From Euglena gracilis (Eukaryota; Euglenida; Euglenophyceae; Euglenales), in contig CP154955.1 of NCBI GenBank assembly GCA_039621445.1, forward strand, positions 52,853,384-52,917,383: DNA of 64,000 nt, read 5' to 3'. Each line of letters opens with the position of its first letter. The stretch's first letter is position 1. Of this stretch, positions 53,100-63,214 are shown piece after piece. Under the pieces are notes generated by a model. The model had not been told where the DNA came from, ran no database searches, and worked only from the letters and a program-made list of their open reading frames with translations. A program made the translations under genes and the position numbers.

Positions 53100-53462
53100 G
53101 GCTGGGAGCAGGCTCCTTCGGCAAAACAAAAAATGTGGACAAAGAAGCCTGGTTGGCCTTTTGACCAGCCTCTCCTCCGCAGCCTTCTTTCGGACAGACA
53201 TAGCAGAAAACAAGAGCTGTGGAGAAAAAATACAAAACACCAAGAGGCAAGAGCCGACTGAATGCAGATGTCAATTGCATCAGAGGGGGCTAGAGAAAGG
53301 CATGCACAAAAAATATGCATGCCTGGGAATGCTGTGGCTTGATTGATTATATCTTTCCAGAAAGAATGCAAATCAGCTATTGGGGTGGAAACTTTGTGGA
53401 CTTGTCACCAAAACAACAAGCACCAAAAATGAACATCTTAGGTTTCCTCAAAAACTGGATAA

Positions 53463-53595
53463 AAAAAAACTGCAAAAAACTGCACGTGTGCAGTTTTTTC
53501 AGAAAAAATCTGCAAAAAAACTGCAAAAAAACTGCAAAAAACTGCAAAAAGCCCAAAACGTGAAAACTGCAAAAAACTGCAAAAACTGCACGGTG
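53463..53595 (+). repeat. CTGCAAAAA array, second
   Basis: More than ten copies of a 9-11-bp unit aactgcaaaaa, interrupted once (cgtgtgcagttttttcag, an inverted unit). Confidence 0.8.
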
Positions 53596-53669
53596 CATAT
53601 TTTCCACCCCCCTGCCAGACACCCCTCCCAACATCGGGGGGGGGGGGATCGTCTGGACCCCCCCTTCCA

Positions 53670-53935
53670 CCTACCTCAATACCGACAGCCCACATTCCGG
53701 ACCAGGGAAATTCCAATTTCAGTCTAATTTGGAGACGCATTTTCTCAAATTTCGACACACTGAAGGGCATTCTGCTGGTTCGGCCAGTGCAAAATGGTTC
53801 CCACGCCTCTGGGAATGAGGGGGGACCTCGGGGGAAGCGCCGTCAGCGCAGAAGAAGGTGTCCCGGCCGTACGTGACCGCGGGGAACAGGTTGGACCCAG
53901 AGGAATTCTTGGCCCCAGGTGGACGAGACCAAGTT
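53670..53935 (-). CDS. Possible host exon, unidentified
   Basis: A minus-strand frame of ordinary composition with several Cys (FPAVTYGRDTFFCADGASPE, ECPSVCRNLRKCVSKLDWNF). The opposite and alternative frames are worse. Flanked by G runs and repeats. Splice sites not assigned. Confidence 0.35.
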
Positions 53936-54164
53936 GGAGTCCACATTTTTTTCGGTGGTATGCGCCGAAAACAAACCAAAACCCACCCCCTGGCGGGGTT
54001 CCTACTCGGTCTGACCAGCCAACTCCCCCCCCCAGGGGGGCCCCAGAGATAGATGGGAAGCCTTGAGAGAGGGGGAGTTCCCTTCGCCACCCACCTTGAA
54101 ACTGAGGGGGCCCGGAAAAATGTTAGATTGTATGCCCCCTCTGTGTTGCCAAACTTGAAAAAAA

Positions 54165-54247
54165 AATCTCTGGTTGGACAGCGGCTTGAAGAATGCGGTG
54201 CCGGGGGTCGTGGCGAGGCCAGTCAGCACCAGCTTGTACGTCCGGCG
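54165..54247 (-). CDS. Possible host exon
   Basis: Preceded by a good acceptor (ttcctcaccag); reads RRTYKLVLTGLATTPGTAFF then KPLSNQ. Same strand as the exons to the right. The end is uncertain. Confidence 0.35.
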
Positions 54248-54703
54248 CTGGTGAGGAAGTGGGGAAAAATGAGGGACTGCGGATCCCCGGAGGAAGCAGT
54301 TTTCAGCGCTGGGCCTCAAAGCCATTCACACCCAGTCATTATTTCATGCTTGCAAGGGACCAAACGTCAAAAAACCAAAAATCAAATCAAATTCAAAAGC
54401 CAAATCAAAATCAAATTAAAAGTCCCCGCTCACAGCAAGACCAGGCAATTGTAAAGCTGTGTGTTCATCGTCATCATTTAAACTCAATTTACACTCAATC
54501 TCAGATGTCAGGAAGCATCATTGGTGTCAGCAGTCGCTGTTCTGGATGCATCCATCATGGGGGTGGGGGGGAAATGAGGAAAGTCGTCAAAGCGGGGGAA
54601 AAATATTTGTTAATTGCTGCACTGAAGGGGTGGGGGCAGCTTCAGAAATCCCCTGTCTTAGACACGTCAGGCAGCCTCAGGGACACACAAATCTGACACG
54701 CGC

Positions 54704-54762
54704 GGACACACACACACACACGCACCCACCCACCCACCCACCCACCCACCCACCCACACACC
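54704..54762 (+). repeat. (CA)n / (CACC)n microsatellite
   Basis: CA dinucleotides pass into nine or so CACC/CCCA units, directly abutting the donor side of the exon at 54765. Confidence 0.9.
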
Positions 54763-54764
54763 AC

Positions 54765-54954
54765 AGCGGAGACGACCAGCAAGGTGGCCAGCAGTGCGGT
54801 CCGCTGGAATGGCGTGAGGGCCTCCTTCACGGCGAGCCACACCACCACGGCTACCAGGGCGCGGCCGGGGTGGCGGGGCCGGGCCAGGGGGAAATGCACA
54901 ATGTACCCCAGAGCGCCGGCGAGCACAATGTTCAGCCGCAGGGCTGACCAGAAC
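54765..54954 (-). CDS. Host exon: membrane segments (multi-pass protein)
   Basis: After an acceptor at gcgcccaag, the frame reads FWSALRLNIVLAGALGYIVH, then a basic-Pro loop, then ALVAVVVWLAVKEA and TALLATLLVVSAVV, i.e. about three hydrophobic segments. A GTGGTG donor lies at 54764-54763 next to the microsatellite. With the exon at 55481-55655 this suggests the membrane part of a multi-pass protein. The family is not recognised. Confidence 0.5.
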
Positions 54955-54980
54955 CTTGGGCGCAAACATGTGATGGTGTC

Positions 54981-55017
54981 ATTTTGCTGAACGTTGTCAC
55001 CCAACGTTCAGCGAAAT
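54981..55017. repeat. Near-perfect 16-bp-arm hairpin
   Basis: ATTTTGCTGAACGTTG pairs with CAACGTTCAGCGAAAT (one mismatch) around a 5-base loop, just upstream of the acceptor of the preceding exon on the minus strand. Confidence 0.75.
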
Positions 55018-55480
55018 GTCGAAAGCGAACAACAAAATGCCGAATTGTCATCACCCCCCTGAGAATAATAGACACCCTGGAACCAACTTCGGCAGCCCAA
55101 ATAATCATAAACCACCCCATCCGACAGCCGTGAAAGCACAAAAATGGATGCCAAATGAAGCTGCAAAGGTGGTTGAAGAAGAATATATCAAAAAAACCAT
55201 CCACTTTTTTAATAAAAAAAACCCGAAAACTCCAAAAAAAACGACCTTTAGAACAATTGTGGAGTTTTGGGGTCGAATCTCAACTTCGAAATCTTCGCCC
55301 AATAATAACCCTCCCGGTCCCTGACTTCGAATGTCAAAAATGACAAACCGGATTGTTATTTGGGGGTCACTGCCATCATGAGCATGCATGCTGCCGTGAT
55401 CATGCAACAAGATTTCTTACGCATCAATCTTTTAGTGCCAATTTCATCGTCCACCATGGAAAGCAGCTTGCAGTGTTCAC

Positions 55481-55655
55481 TTTGCCCCAGAAGGGCTCCC
55501 TCTCGGCAAAGGGCGGCCCTGGCCTCCAGCGTCCAGAAGCGGAAAGCCCAGAAGAGGGTGCAGGCAGCCGCCGCCCCCTGGAGGCAGCGGCGGGACAGCC
55601 GGTCAGCATGGAGCAGCACCGTCAGTGCCAGCAGGAACAGGAATGGCCCCTTCGT
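55481..55655 (-). CDS. Host exon: membrane segments
   Basis: Acceptor cctccgtgtcgcag, donor GTGAAC after CAAA. The 175-nt frame reads TKGPFLFLLALTVLLHADRL, then a Cys/Arg loop, then QGAAAACTLFWAFRFWTLEA. Two hydrophobic segments. It probably joins the exon at 54765-54954 in the same gene. Confidence 0.5.
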
Positions 55656-55767
55656 CTGCGACACGGAGGAGGGGGGAGGGGTTGCTGGGTTAGGGCGAGA
55701 AATTTGGGCTGGCTGACCCAACCCCCCCCCCTGTGTGCACTGTGGCTGCTATCAGGGAATTTCTAAG

Positions 55768-56110
55768 GACCCCCGGGGGGGGGGGGGGTCCAGCCTCCGG
55801 CTGGCAAAAAGGCTGCTGGCTGGATTTGAGCTGCTGGCTGGACCCCCCCCCCGGGGGGGTGGGGGGGGTCCGGGGCTGGAGCGGGCTGGGCTGGGCTGGG
55901 TCGAGGAAAAACAAAATTTTCTAACACATTTTGGCCATTTTCGACATTTTGATGGGTGGAGCTAGATCAAGGCTGGGGGGCTGTGATGGAGGGGCTGTGA
56001 TGAGGGGGAAAAATGCAGGGATAAATGAGCTGGACAGCCCGGTTGGCTGGCCGGCCTGTGGCCGGCTGGGCCGGCCTTCGGCCGGCTGGCCCGGCCTCTG
56101 GCCGGGCTGG
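55768..56110 (+). repeat. Dispersed repeat, also at 63748-64000
   Basis: Begins aggacccccggggg, then ccagcctccggctgg, gctgctggctgg, ctgggctgggtcga and a ttttctaacacatttt part, and ends in CCGGCC/GGCCGG-rich palindromic sequence. The same order occurs at 63748 to the window edge. Confidence 0.7.
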
Positions 56111-56551
56111 ACCCGACTTTATTTCACTCGACCCCGGGGGGGGGGGGGGGCTCCCAGCCCGAATTTGGGCTGCTGGCTGGATTTGAGCTGCTGGCTGGCT
56201 GGACCCCCCCCGGGGGGTAGGGTACCCTCCGGCTTAAGAAATTCCCTGGCTGCTATTTTGGTGCCATTTATCCCTTCTTCTGGCCTGGTGCTGTTAGCTG
56301 GGGGGGGGGGTTGGACCCCGGCTGGACCTGAGATGGGCCGAAATCGGTCAATCACCTAAAAAATCACCTGCAAAACAAAAATTTGAAAAATGACTGACAA
56401 CCCCAAAAAACATACCCAAAGCACCATTTCTGGCCACTTTTGAACACTTTTCCAAACGGCTGGAAGCAGCAAACAGGGGCTGGCTAGCAGGGCTAACAGC
56501 ACAGGTGCTGCTGCAGCTGGGCTGGACTGGTCTAGACTCCCAAAAATTTAC

Positions 56552-56756
56552 GGTGCCTTCGTGGCGGGTCAATGATATCTGGCAATGTCATCCATGCATT
56601 TCTGGGTCATCTTCAGGGGACAAGCTTGGGAGAGGCAGGGCACACCTCCTCCCACCACTCAGCATCTCCCATCAGTGCCAGCCGTACGGTGCCCCAAGAG
56701 TTCACTCGGCCAGACACCTGTACAACCTCATCCGCTGCCGCCAGCTGGAATGCAAA
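56552..56756 (-). CDS. Host exon, unidentified
   Basis: Good acceptor (ccactctcccgcag) and donor (ACC followed by GTAAAT). The 205-nt frame reads FAFQLAAADEVVQVSGRVNS, WGTVRLALMGDAEWWEEVCP and EDDPEMHGWHCQISLTRHEG. No stop and natural composition. I recognise no family; it could be an extracellular or lumenal domain of the same gene as the membrane exons. Confidence 0.5.
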
Positions 56757-56973
56757 CTGCGGGAGAGTGGACAGCAAGAAATGCACCCTGCCCCTCTTTG
56801 CACAACCCCCCCCCCCGGGCGGTCCTTATGGAAATAAACGTAAAAAAAGCTGCCATTCAACTCTTGGCCATTTTTACCGCTTTTCAAAAAAGATTTGGTG
56901 CGTTGCGCTGAAAAAAAAATATTTCGGTCCAGCCTGGCTTTGCCGAGCTGGCAACCATGGGTCAGCAGCCCAC

Positions 56974-57045
56974 CTGGGAGCTCCTGGCTGTGGACCTTCC
57001 CAAGGGGGCAGGGTTGAGAAACCCCTCCACCTTGCACTCTCCTCG
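56974..57045 (-). CDS. Possible small host exon
   Basis: The frame VPCRGECKVEGFLNPAPLGR then STARSSQ ends at a CAG/GTGGGC donor (56974). The acceptor is uncertain. Confidence 0.3.
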
Positions 57046-57240
57046 ACATGGGACATTTCAGCAAAATGCCACCCACCAATTGAAATCTCCACATACATCA
57101 CTTCTGAATATGTTCTTATTATTGTCGTCGTTGTTGGACAGCATCACCATACTCACAATCATATTTCCCTCTGGGGCAGGGCGATGCTAAACAACCACCC
57201 TAAAAATCAAAAAAATAAAACACACATTAAATTTTTATAT

Positions 57241-57284
<44 letters not shown>

Positions 57285-57300
57285 CTGTGTGTGTGTGTAT
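57241..57300 (+). repeat. (CA)n(TA)n(TG)n microsatellite
   Basis: CA, TA and TG dinucleotide runs in order form a self-complementary block. Confidence 0.9.
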
Positions 57301-57502
57301 ATTCCATTCAGACACCCAACATCGTACCATTTGGGAGGTTGTGGGAAATTTACCAAACTGTCCTAAATATTGACGATGCCAGCATGCGTCACGGGCCAAT
57401 GGCAAATCGGTCTAATTGAACGGAATTATGATTTAGGCACACGCATCATCCAGTGTTCTCTTTCACCAGCGGTGACAACTCATGGCCCAAGAGGAAACAA
57501 AC

Positions 57503-57627
57503 CTGGCAGGCGGTGGCATTTTCGCCACAGACCATCGCCGTGGCATTGAAGGCGGCTGCGGTCCCCTTGATCTCCCATTCGAGGCGGCCCAGGTCCATAT
57601 TGGCTTGCATGGCGTGGCGGCCGGCCT
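57503..57627 (-). CDS. Host exon, unidentified
   Basis: Acceptor tactgaacag, donor CAG/GTTTGT. The 125-nt frame reads EAGRHAMQANMDLGRLEWEI, then KGTAAAFNATAMVCGENATA, with two N-x-T sequons, suggesting a lumenal or extracellular region. No family recognised. Confidence 0.5.
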
Positions 57628-57924
57628 CTGTTCAGTACCTGCTGGGGACATAATTGGAAGGGACCACATAAACACACAAGGTCAGTGTTGTCCAAACTGA
57701 GAGTTCACTTTGTTTGACATAAAAAAGTTTGGGCCATACAATTTTAGACAGACCTCCCCGGGGGGGTCACTCAACTCTTCAAAAATCCCGTCAATCCCCC
57801 GGGGGGGGGGGGGGGTTGGCCACTCAGGAAAACCGCCCACTTACCATCACTCTGGCCCATTTTCCCCAGTGCATTCGGCCCCCCCTGGGGGCAAAAACCA
57901 GTCAATTACTCTGAAAAAAAATAG

Positions 57925-58093
57925 TCAGTGGATGGGGCTGCTGAACAAGCAACGGCAGCCGGGGCAATACACAGCCACCCGTGGAGCCAGCCGGACCCTC
58001 CAGTGGAGCCATTCCAAGAGGTCCGAGACGATGTTGTCGTAGTTGAACGGGGAGACGTACATGTAGCAGCTGGGAAGTACGCGAAGAAAATAT
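57925..58093 (-). CDS. Host exon, possibly part of the glycosyltransferase-like gene
   Basis: Acceptor catgtaag. The frame reads GYFLRVLPSCYMYVSPFNYD, NIVSDLLEWLHWRVRLAPRV, AVYCPGCRCLF. It runs into MITE-end sequence at 57935-57890, so the donor cannot be assigned. Composition and splice context support coding. Confidence 0.45.
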
Positions 58094-58961
58094 CCTTACA
58101 TGATATTTTTCTCCTGCTGTTTTCTGTGCCCATTCAAGTGTTTGGAACCTCCCGTCACCCCCCCTGTCACCCCCTTCCTCGTCCCAGCGCCTTCCACAAA
58201 AAACCCACAGGCAAATGGGAAAGTAAATCTGGCATTTTTCGGCGAGAACAGGCCGACATCGGGTCAATTTTGATTCTCCATGGACCATTGCCCATCCACC
58301 CAAAAAAATCAGAAAATGCGTGTTTCGACTTTTTACTTTTCGACCCCATTCAAATCCCAGTCCGGTCCTTGGCCGGCCCTTGCCCAAAGGGGTGGGGGGC
58401 TTAAGGAAACTAAAAAAAACTTTTGGCCTCTTTTTGTCCAAAATGTTGAGGCCATCGCCTCATCAGCCCACGTTGACAGGGGTTGTTAACTTGCATTGTT
58501 CAAAATTGTGGTCCAATGCCACTCACTGCAGTGTGAGCCGCCTCGTCCCTTACCTGAGGCTGGGTTTGCTTCGGAGCCCAAAAAGGGGCAGAAAATGGAA
58601 AAGACCTGCTTGCGTAGGGTTGGCCTGAATTTTGCACAGCGTGCTGCAGCAGAGCTGGCTGGGGCACTGCTGCGTGGGGCAGGGCCATGCCAATGTGCAC
58701 ACATCCCATGGGCTGGCAGAAGCTTTGGAGCTGGGGGTTGGGTATGGCCCACACAATTCTAAGGTGTCCCACTATGTGGGCTATTTTGTCCCACTATGTC
58801 CCACTATTTTGTTTACTGTAATTCATCCTGCAACGATAAAATGCAATACACATGGCAAAGAAACAAAACCACTGAGAGCTCAGAGGGAAAAAATGCACAT
58901 CAGTTGCGATCAGCCAGCTCTTCCTAGACAAATAATTCATCCTGCAACAATAAAATGCAAC

Positions 58962-59351
58962 CAGGCTTTTGCTTAAGAACCCGGGTGGGGGGGGGTACTG
59001 GCTAACCAATCGGCTAAACACTGGAAAAAATGGACTAGCTAGACCCCCCGGGGGGGGGGGGGGCCAGGGGGGGGGGTCCCCCCAACTGGAAAAAAAAATG
59101 CTCCGGCGCTGCGCGCCAAGGTGGAAATGAGGTTTTTAATAGGTTTTTGGCTGATTTTGTTCCAAAAATTCCCAAAAGTGCCAAAAACGGGCATTTTGGG
59201 CTATTTTGGGAGGTCCCAAAAAAATTTCTGGCGCTTCACGCCGGTCACTGGAAAAAATTTTCCCACTGACTAGCCCTGCTAGCAGACCTGCTACCAGCTA
59301 CAAATCCCACTAGCCAGATTTGGACAGCTGCAATCCCTTAAGCAGAGCCTG
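58962..59351. mobile_element. hAT-like MITE, second subfamily, copy 1
   Basis: 390 bp. It begins CAGGCTTTTGCTTAAG and ends CTTAAGCAGAGCCTG. Exact 8-bp duplication AATGCAAC at 58954-58961 and 59352-59359. The interior has C/G runs and two GC hairpins around 59103 and 59229. Ends resemble those of the 52790 element (CAGG, T-run, TTAAG). Confidence 0.8.
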
Positions 59352-59473
59352 AATGCAACACACACAGCAAAGAACCAAAACCATTGAGAGCTCAGAGGGA
59401 AAAATGCACATCAGTTGCGATCAGCCAGCTCTTCCTAGACAAATAATTCATCCTGCAACAATAAAAATGCAAC

Positions 59474-59870
59474 CAGGCTTTTGCTTAAGGACCCGGGGGG
59501 GGTACTGGCTAGCCAATTGGCTTGACACTGGAAAAAATGGACTAGCTAAACCCCCCGGGGGGGGGGGGGGTCCCCCAACTAAAAAAAAGGTTTCCTCCGG
59601 CGCTGCGTGCCAAGGTGGAAATGAGGTTTTTAATAGGGTTTTGGCTGATTTTGTTCCAAAAATTCCCAAAAATGGCCAAAAACGGGCATTTTGGCCATTT
59701 TTGGGGGTCCCAAAAAAATTTCTGGCGCTTCACGCCGGTCACTGGAAAATTTTTTCCCACTAGCTAGCCCTGCTGGCAGACCCCCCCCCGGGGGGTCTGC
59801 TACAAATCCCACTAGCCAAATTTGGACTAGCTGCAGCCCAGCCCCCAGGGGAGGGGGGTACAGAAGCCTG
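59474..59870. mobile_element. hAT-like MITE, second subfamily, copy 2
   Basis: 397 bp, same interior as 58962-59351 and flanked by the same AATGCAAC on both sides (59466-59473 and 59871-59878). Identical flanks and the tandem context show it is a duplicate rather than an independent insertion. Its right end has changed (gtacagaagcctg). Confidence 0.75.
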
Positions 59871-60305
59871 AATGCAACACACACAGCAAAGAACCAAAAC
59901 CATTGAGAGCTCAGAGGGAAAAATGCACATCAGTAGCGATCAGCCAGCTCTTCCTAGACAAATGATTCATCCTGCAACGATAAAATACAACACAAACAGC
60001 AAAGAACCAAATCCACTGAGAGATCAGAGGGAAAAATGCACATCAGTTGCGATCAGCCAGCTCTTCCTAGACAAATAATTCATCCTGCAACGATAGCGAT
60101 GTTCGAGAAAATGCCAGCAACGCCCAATTAGAGCTTGACCGTGCAAAAAAAAGAATTACTGAAATTCTGAAATTCCACTTGTTATCACTGTTGTACTGCG
60201 AAAATATTTTATGCAAAAAATGCAAAAAACTGCAAAAAAAAGCAAATTTCGGGAAAACCTGATTATGCAAAAAAATGCAAATTATGCAAGTTGCATTTTC
60301 CCCCC

Positions 60306-60306
<1 letters not shown>

Positions 60307-60351
<45 letters not shown>
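60307..60351 (+). repeat. (TA)n microsatellite
   Basis: About 22 TA repeats. Followed by AT-rich sequence to 60420. Confidence 0.9.
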
Positions 60352-60353
<2 letters not shown>

Positions 60354-60771
60354 ACAAAAAATATAATATATAAATACATAAACATATTATATATAAATAT
60401 AATACACGTGTGATGCAAAATGACAAAGCCGACCAAGCGCAACCAGAAGCAGCCAAAAAAACATAGAAAAAGCAGTAAAAAATATCCAAAAAGTGACCAA
60501 AGTTTTTTTGGCTTGTCCATGGTTATCCGTAGTTGCCCGTAGTTATCCGTTCTTTGAGCTTTTCCGTAGTTCTCCGTAATCGTCCATTTTCAGGATAACA
60601 TGTTCTTTGTCCACATGGGATGCACTCTGGGATTCAAATATGAAGAAAACGGCCAACAAATCTCAATGCCGGGTCATTTTTGTCCTTCCTGGGGTTGAGC
60701 CAAAAAAACTCTCTCTGAAAAAAACAGTCGCCCCCACCCAGGCAGGCGAGTGATGGCATGGGGGGGGGGAC

Positions 60772-61285
60772 CTCAATGCGGGCAGAAGGAACGTAGAGCA
60801 CGGTGGTGTTGGCGAAGCGCAACATCAGCTGCATGTCCATGTATTCCATGGTGAAGGCGGCCTTGGGGTCAATGATGGTGGGTGCCAGGTGGGTGCGCAT
60901 CAACAGCAGGGGTTTTTTTAAGACCGGGGGGGGAGGGGGGGGTCCCCCCCCCCCACCCCCCCCCCGGGGGGGCCCCCCCCGGGGGGGGGGGGGGGGGTCC
61001 GGGGGACCCACAAAAAATGGCCGAAAAATCGCGAAAAGTGCTAAAAATAGAATTTTTTCGGCGCCTGCGGCGCCGAAAAGTATATCCCACCCCCCTCCGG
61101 GGGGGACCCCCCCCCGGGGGGGGGAGGGGGTCCGGCGGACCCACCCACCCTACCCCCCCCCCTCCCCCCCCCGGGGGTCCAAACTTAAAAAAATCCCTGA
61201 TCAACAGCCCGTGGTCCTCCAAGAAATCCTTCTGCTCCTGCAGGGCGCAAAGGCGGCTGTTTTGTGTCGACACAACACCCTCGGC
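60772..61285 (-). pseudogene. Host exon, GT2-like glycosyltransferase segment, split by a MITE
   Basis: Acceptor ttggggatttcag at 61286-61287 and a GT after ATTGAG at 60771-60770. The frame before the MITE reads EGVVSTQNSRLCALQEQKDF then LEDHGLL, and after it MRTHLAPTIIDPKAAFTMEY, MDMQLMLRFANTTVLYVPSA. The order (acceptor loop, E-x-x-D-like EYMD, LMLRF, VLYVPSA) resembles the C-terminal half of family-2 glycosyltransferase catalytic domains (..EDxDLCLR..ivYvPxA). The MITE at 60907-61199 with its 8-bp duplication lies inside the exon. Without it the frame is continuous. Family assignment is tentative. Confidence 0.5.
60907..61199. mobile_element. hAT-like MITE, copy 2, inside an exon
   Basis: 293 bp, same ends and interior as 52790-53099, exact 8-bp duplication ATCAACAG (60899-60906 and 61200-61207). 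Internal hairpin at 61055-61080. Confidence 0.85.
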
Positions 61286-62041
61286 CTGAAATCCCCAAAA
61301 CTGGCAGTGCACCAGAACATTATTCAAAAATTAAAAAAAACTTAAAAAAATGAATCAATTATTTTAAAAAAAATTCAGGTCCAGAGCCAGATGGAAAAAA
61401 GCTGCTGCAGTCCCACCCGTGGAGCCCAAGCCGGGGGGGGGGGGGGGGAGCCGGGCTGCAATAAAGCCCAAATCCAGCGGGGTTGGAATTCTTTTCGCCA
61501 AGATTTTGAGGGGGAAAAAAAACGAACCAAAACACGAAAAACAACTTAGCCCTGTTGGACGGAGCTGCCCAACTTTGTTTCAGCGGACCCAAAGAGGTGG
61601 ACAGGTGGGGTCACTTTTCTTTCGGCAAACCAGTCAGTCACTATCCCCCCCGGCTGGGGGGGTCGGCCACTCTGGAATCCAAAGGAAATTTGACCAAAAA
61701 ACATATTAAAAAAAAGGCAAAAAATTTTCCGCCGCCTTTGGCGCCGGGTCAGTGGGTAGTGGTTTTTTGCTGACTCGGGAGGGAGTCCGGGCCAAAAACC
61801 AGTCAGCCACTCTGAAAAAACCAGTCACCCACCCCCCTGGGGGGGCAGGGTGTCCCCCCACCCCCCCCCCCTGCGGGCCAGGAGGCGGGGGGTGGTGGAC
61901 ACCCCCCCCACCTAAACAGTGGCGCGGTCTGGGTGACCGAAAATTTTTGACCCCCCAAAACGACCAAAAGTGCCATTTTGGGCACTTTCTGGGCAAAAAT
62001 TTGCAAAAAATTTTCGGCGCAAAGCGCCGGAGGAAAAAATT

Positions 62042-62286
62042 GGGTACTTGTCTGTTATCGTACGACGGACCCCTTTTTGGTTATGGTACGACACCCTTTT
62101 TTTTGGGTTATTTCGGGTTAATTTAAGGAATAGGGTTAGGTGCGCACATGCACGTTTGCGCTACATGGCCACGTTGCGCAACATGCATGTGCGCACCTAA
62201 CCCTATTCCTTTAAATAACCCTAAAAATAAGTGTCGTACCATAACCAAAAGGGGGGGGTCCGTCGTACGATAACAGACAAGTACCC
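62042..62286. mobile_element. Foldback MITE with about 115-bp inverted arms
   Basis: Starts GGGTACTTGTCTGTTATCG and ends with its complement. The arms differ by a few indels and the centre is about 15 bases (tacatggccacg). Direct AAAATT copies at 62036-62041 and 62287-62292 are a 6-bp duplication. A telomere-like gg(g)ttagg string in the arm occurs once only. No coding capacity. Confidence 0.85.
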
Positions 62287-62549
62287 AAAATTGACCCTTT
62301 TTGGGGGGAGTCCCGCGCACCCCCCCAGGGTCGGTCCGGACCCCCCTGGCAGGTGGGGGGTGGTCCGGACCCCCCCTGCGGGCCAGGAGGGGGGGGGGTG
62401 GGGGGACACCCCCACCTAAACCATGTACGCCCTCCTTATATCAAACCCTGGGGGGGGGGTCGGCCAGTGACTGTGTGACTCCAATCAAGTAGTCTCCTTG
62501 GTCTCCAGAAGCAAAAAGGCGCCAACACCTTCTGCTGGAAATCCTTGGG

Positions 62550-63130
62550 GTGTCGCAGGACGGCTGTCAAAGGGTTGACCTCATGACTCAAGAAGTGGAT
62601 GTCTTCGGCAGACTCCAGACTTCACCAACTCAAAAAGCAAGCCTTTTGAAATTGGCGGACAAGGAAAAAAGGGAAGAAAAGGTGGTCCAAAACATGACCA
62701 AATGGAGGTGGGGACTGGTTGGTATTGGCACCATTTTCAGCATGGCATTGAGGCCAGCTAAATTATCAGTTATCCAGAAACCATCTGTCCAGTGCAAAAG
62801 AAGGGCATTTCCCAGGAGTTTTGAAATTCGGGTTGTGGGGCGGCGTTTTTCCCGAAGTTACCAAAATATGGCAAATTATTGAATGTGTGGGTTTTGGATC
62901 ATTCAATCATTCATCATTGAATCTATGAACCGTTCACTCTTGGTTTGAAACAACTTTGTGGTTAATGGCCCCAGAGGGAAGGCATAATAACAATCCAAGA
63001 GCCAAGATTTATTTTCAGCCTTGGCTATAGAAATCGTTGAATTTTCATTCAAACTGACTTTCTGGCATCCTTCAACCATTGCCCTTCCACCGAAAACATC
63101 ATTATCCAACGGCGGTTCTTGAGGGACGGT
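62550..63130. other. Low-GC segment with unresolved frames
   Basis: A plus frame to 62882 (LLKLADKEKREEKVVQNM) and a minus frame from 63130 to 62903 (KSWLLDCYYAFPLGPLTTKL, ERFIDSMMND) both look protein-like and share lower GC than the neighbours. No domain recognised; possibly a decayed retroelement or gene fragment. Confidence 0.3.
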
Positions 63131-63214
63131 CTTTAGCAGGGAAAAAAAAACACTCCCGTCCCTTCAGAACTGCCTCTGTGAGGGGGCAACACGGTGCTTC
63201 AGGCCAGAGTCTGT

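Larger units (their letters stand above)
58845..60100 (+). repeat. Tandem array: 116-bp unit and a 510-520-bp compound unit
   Basis: A 116-bp unit (gagagctcagaggg, tgcacatcagt, cgatcagccagctcttcc, attcatcctgcaac) starts at about 58845, 59355, 59873 and 59990. The first two spacers each contain a 390-400-bp MITE (separate entries); the last spacing is the bare 116 bp. The array therefore arose by duplication of unit plus MITE. Confidence 0.8.

Noticed and set aside
52080-53595. CTGCAAAAA arrays as CRISPR-like repeats
   Set aside because: No spacers of uniform length; units are contiguous and 9-11 bp, in a eukaryotic context. They are simple tandem repeats.
60907-61199. MITE as a standard GT-AG intron
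   Set aside because: In the sense of the surrounding exon the element begins CAGGGATT and ends AACCCCTG, with no GT near the start that pairs with an AG near the end. A non-canonical event remains open, but a normal intron call is not supported.
62120-62210. Telomere-like TTAGGG strings
   Set aside because: Only one copy per arm of the foldback MITE, with no tandem array, so not a telomere.
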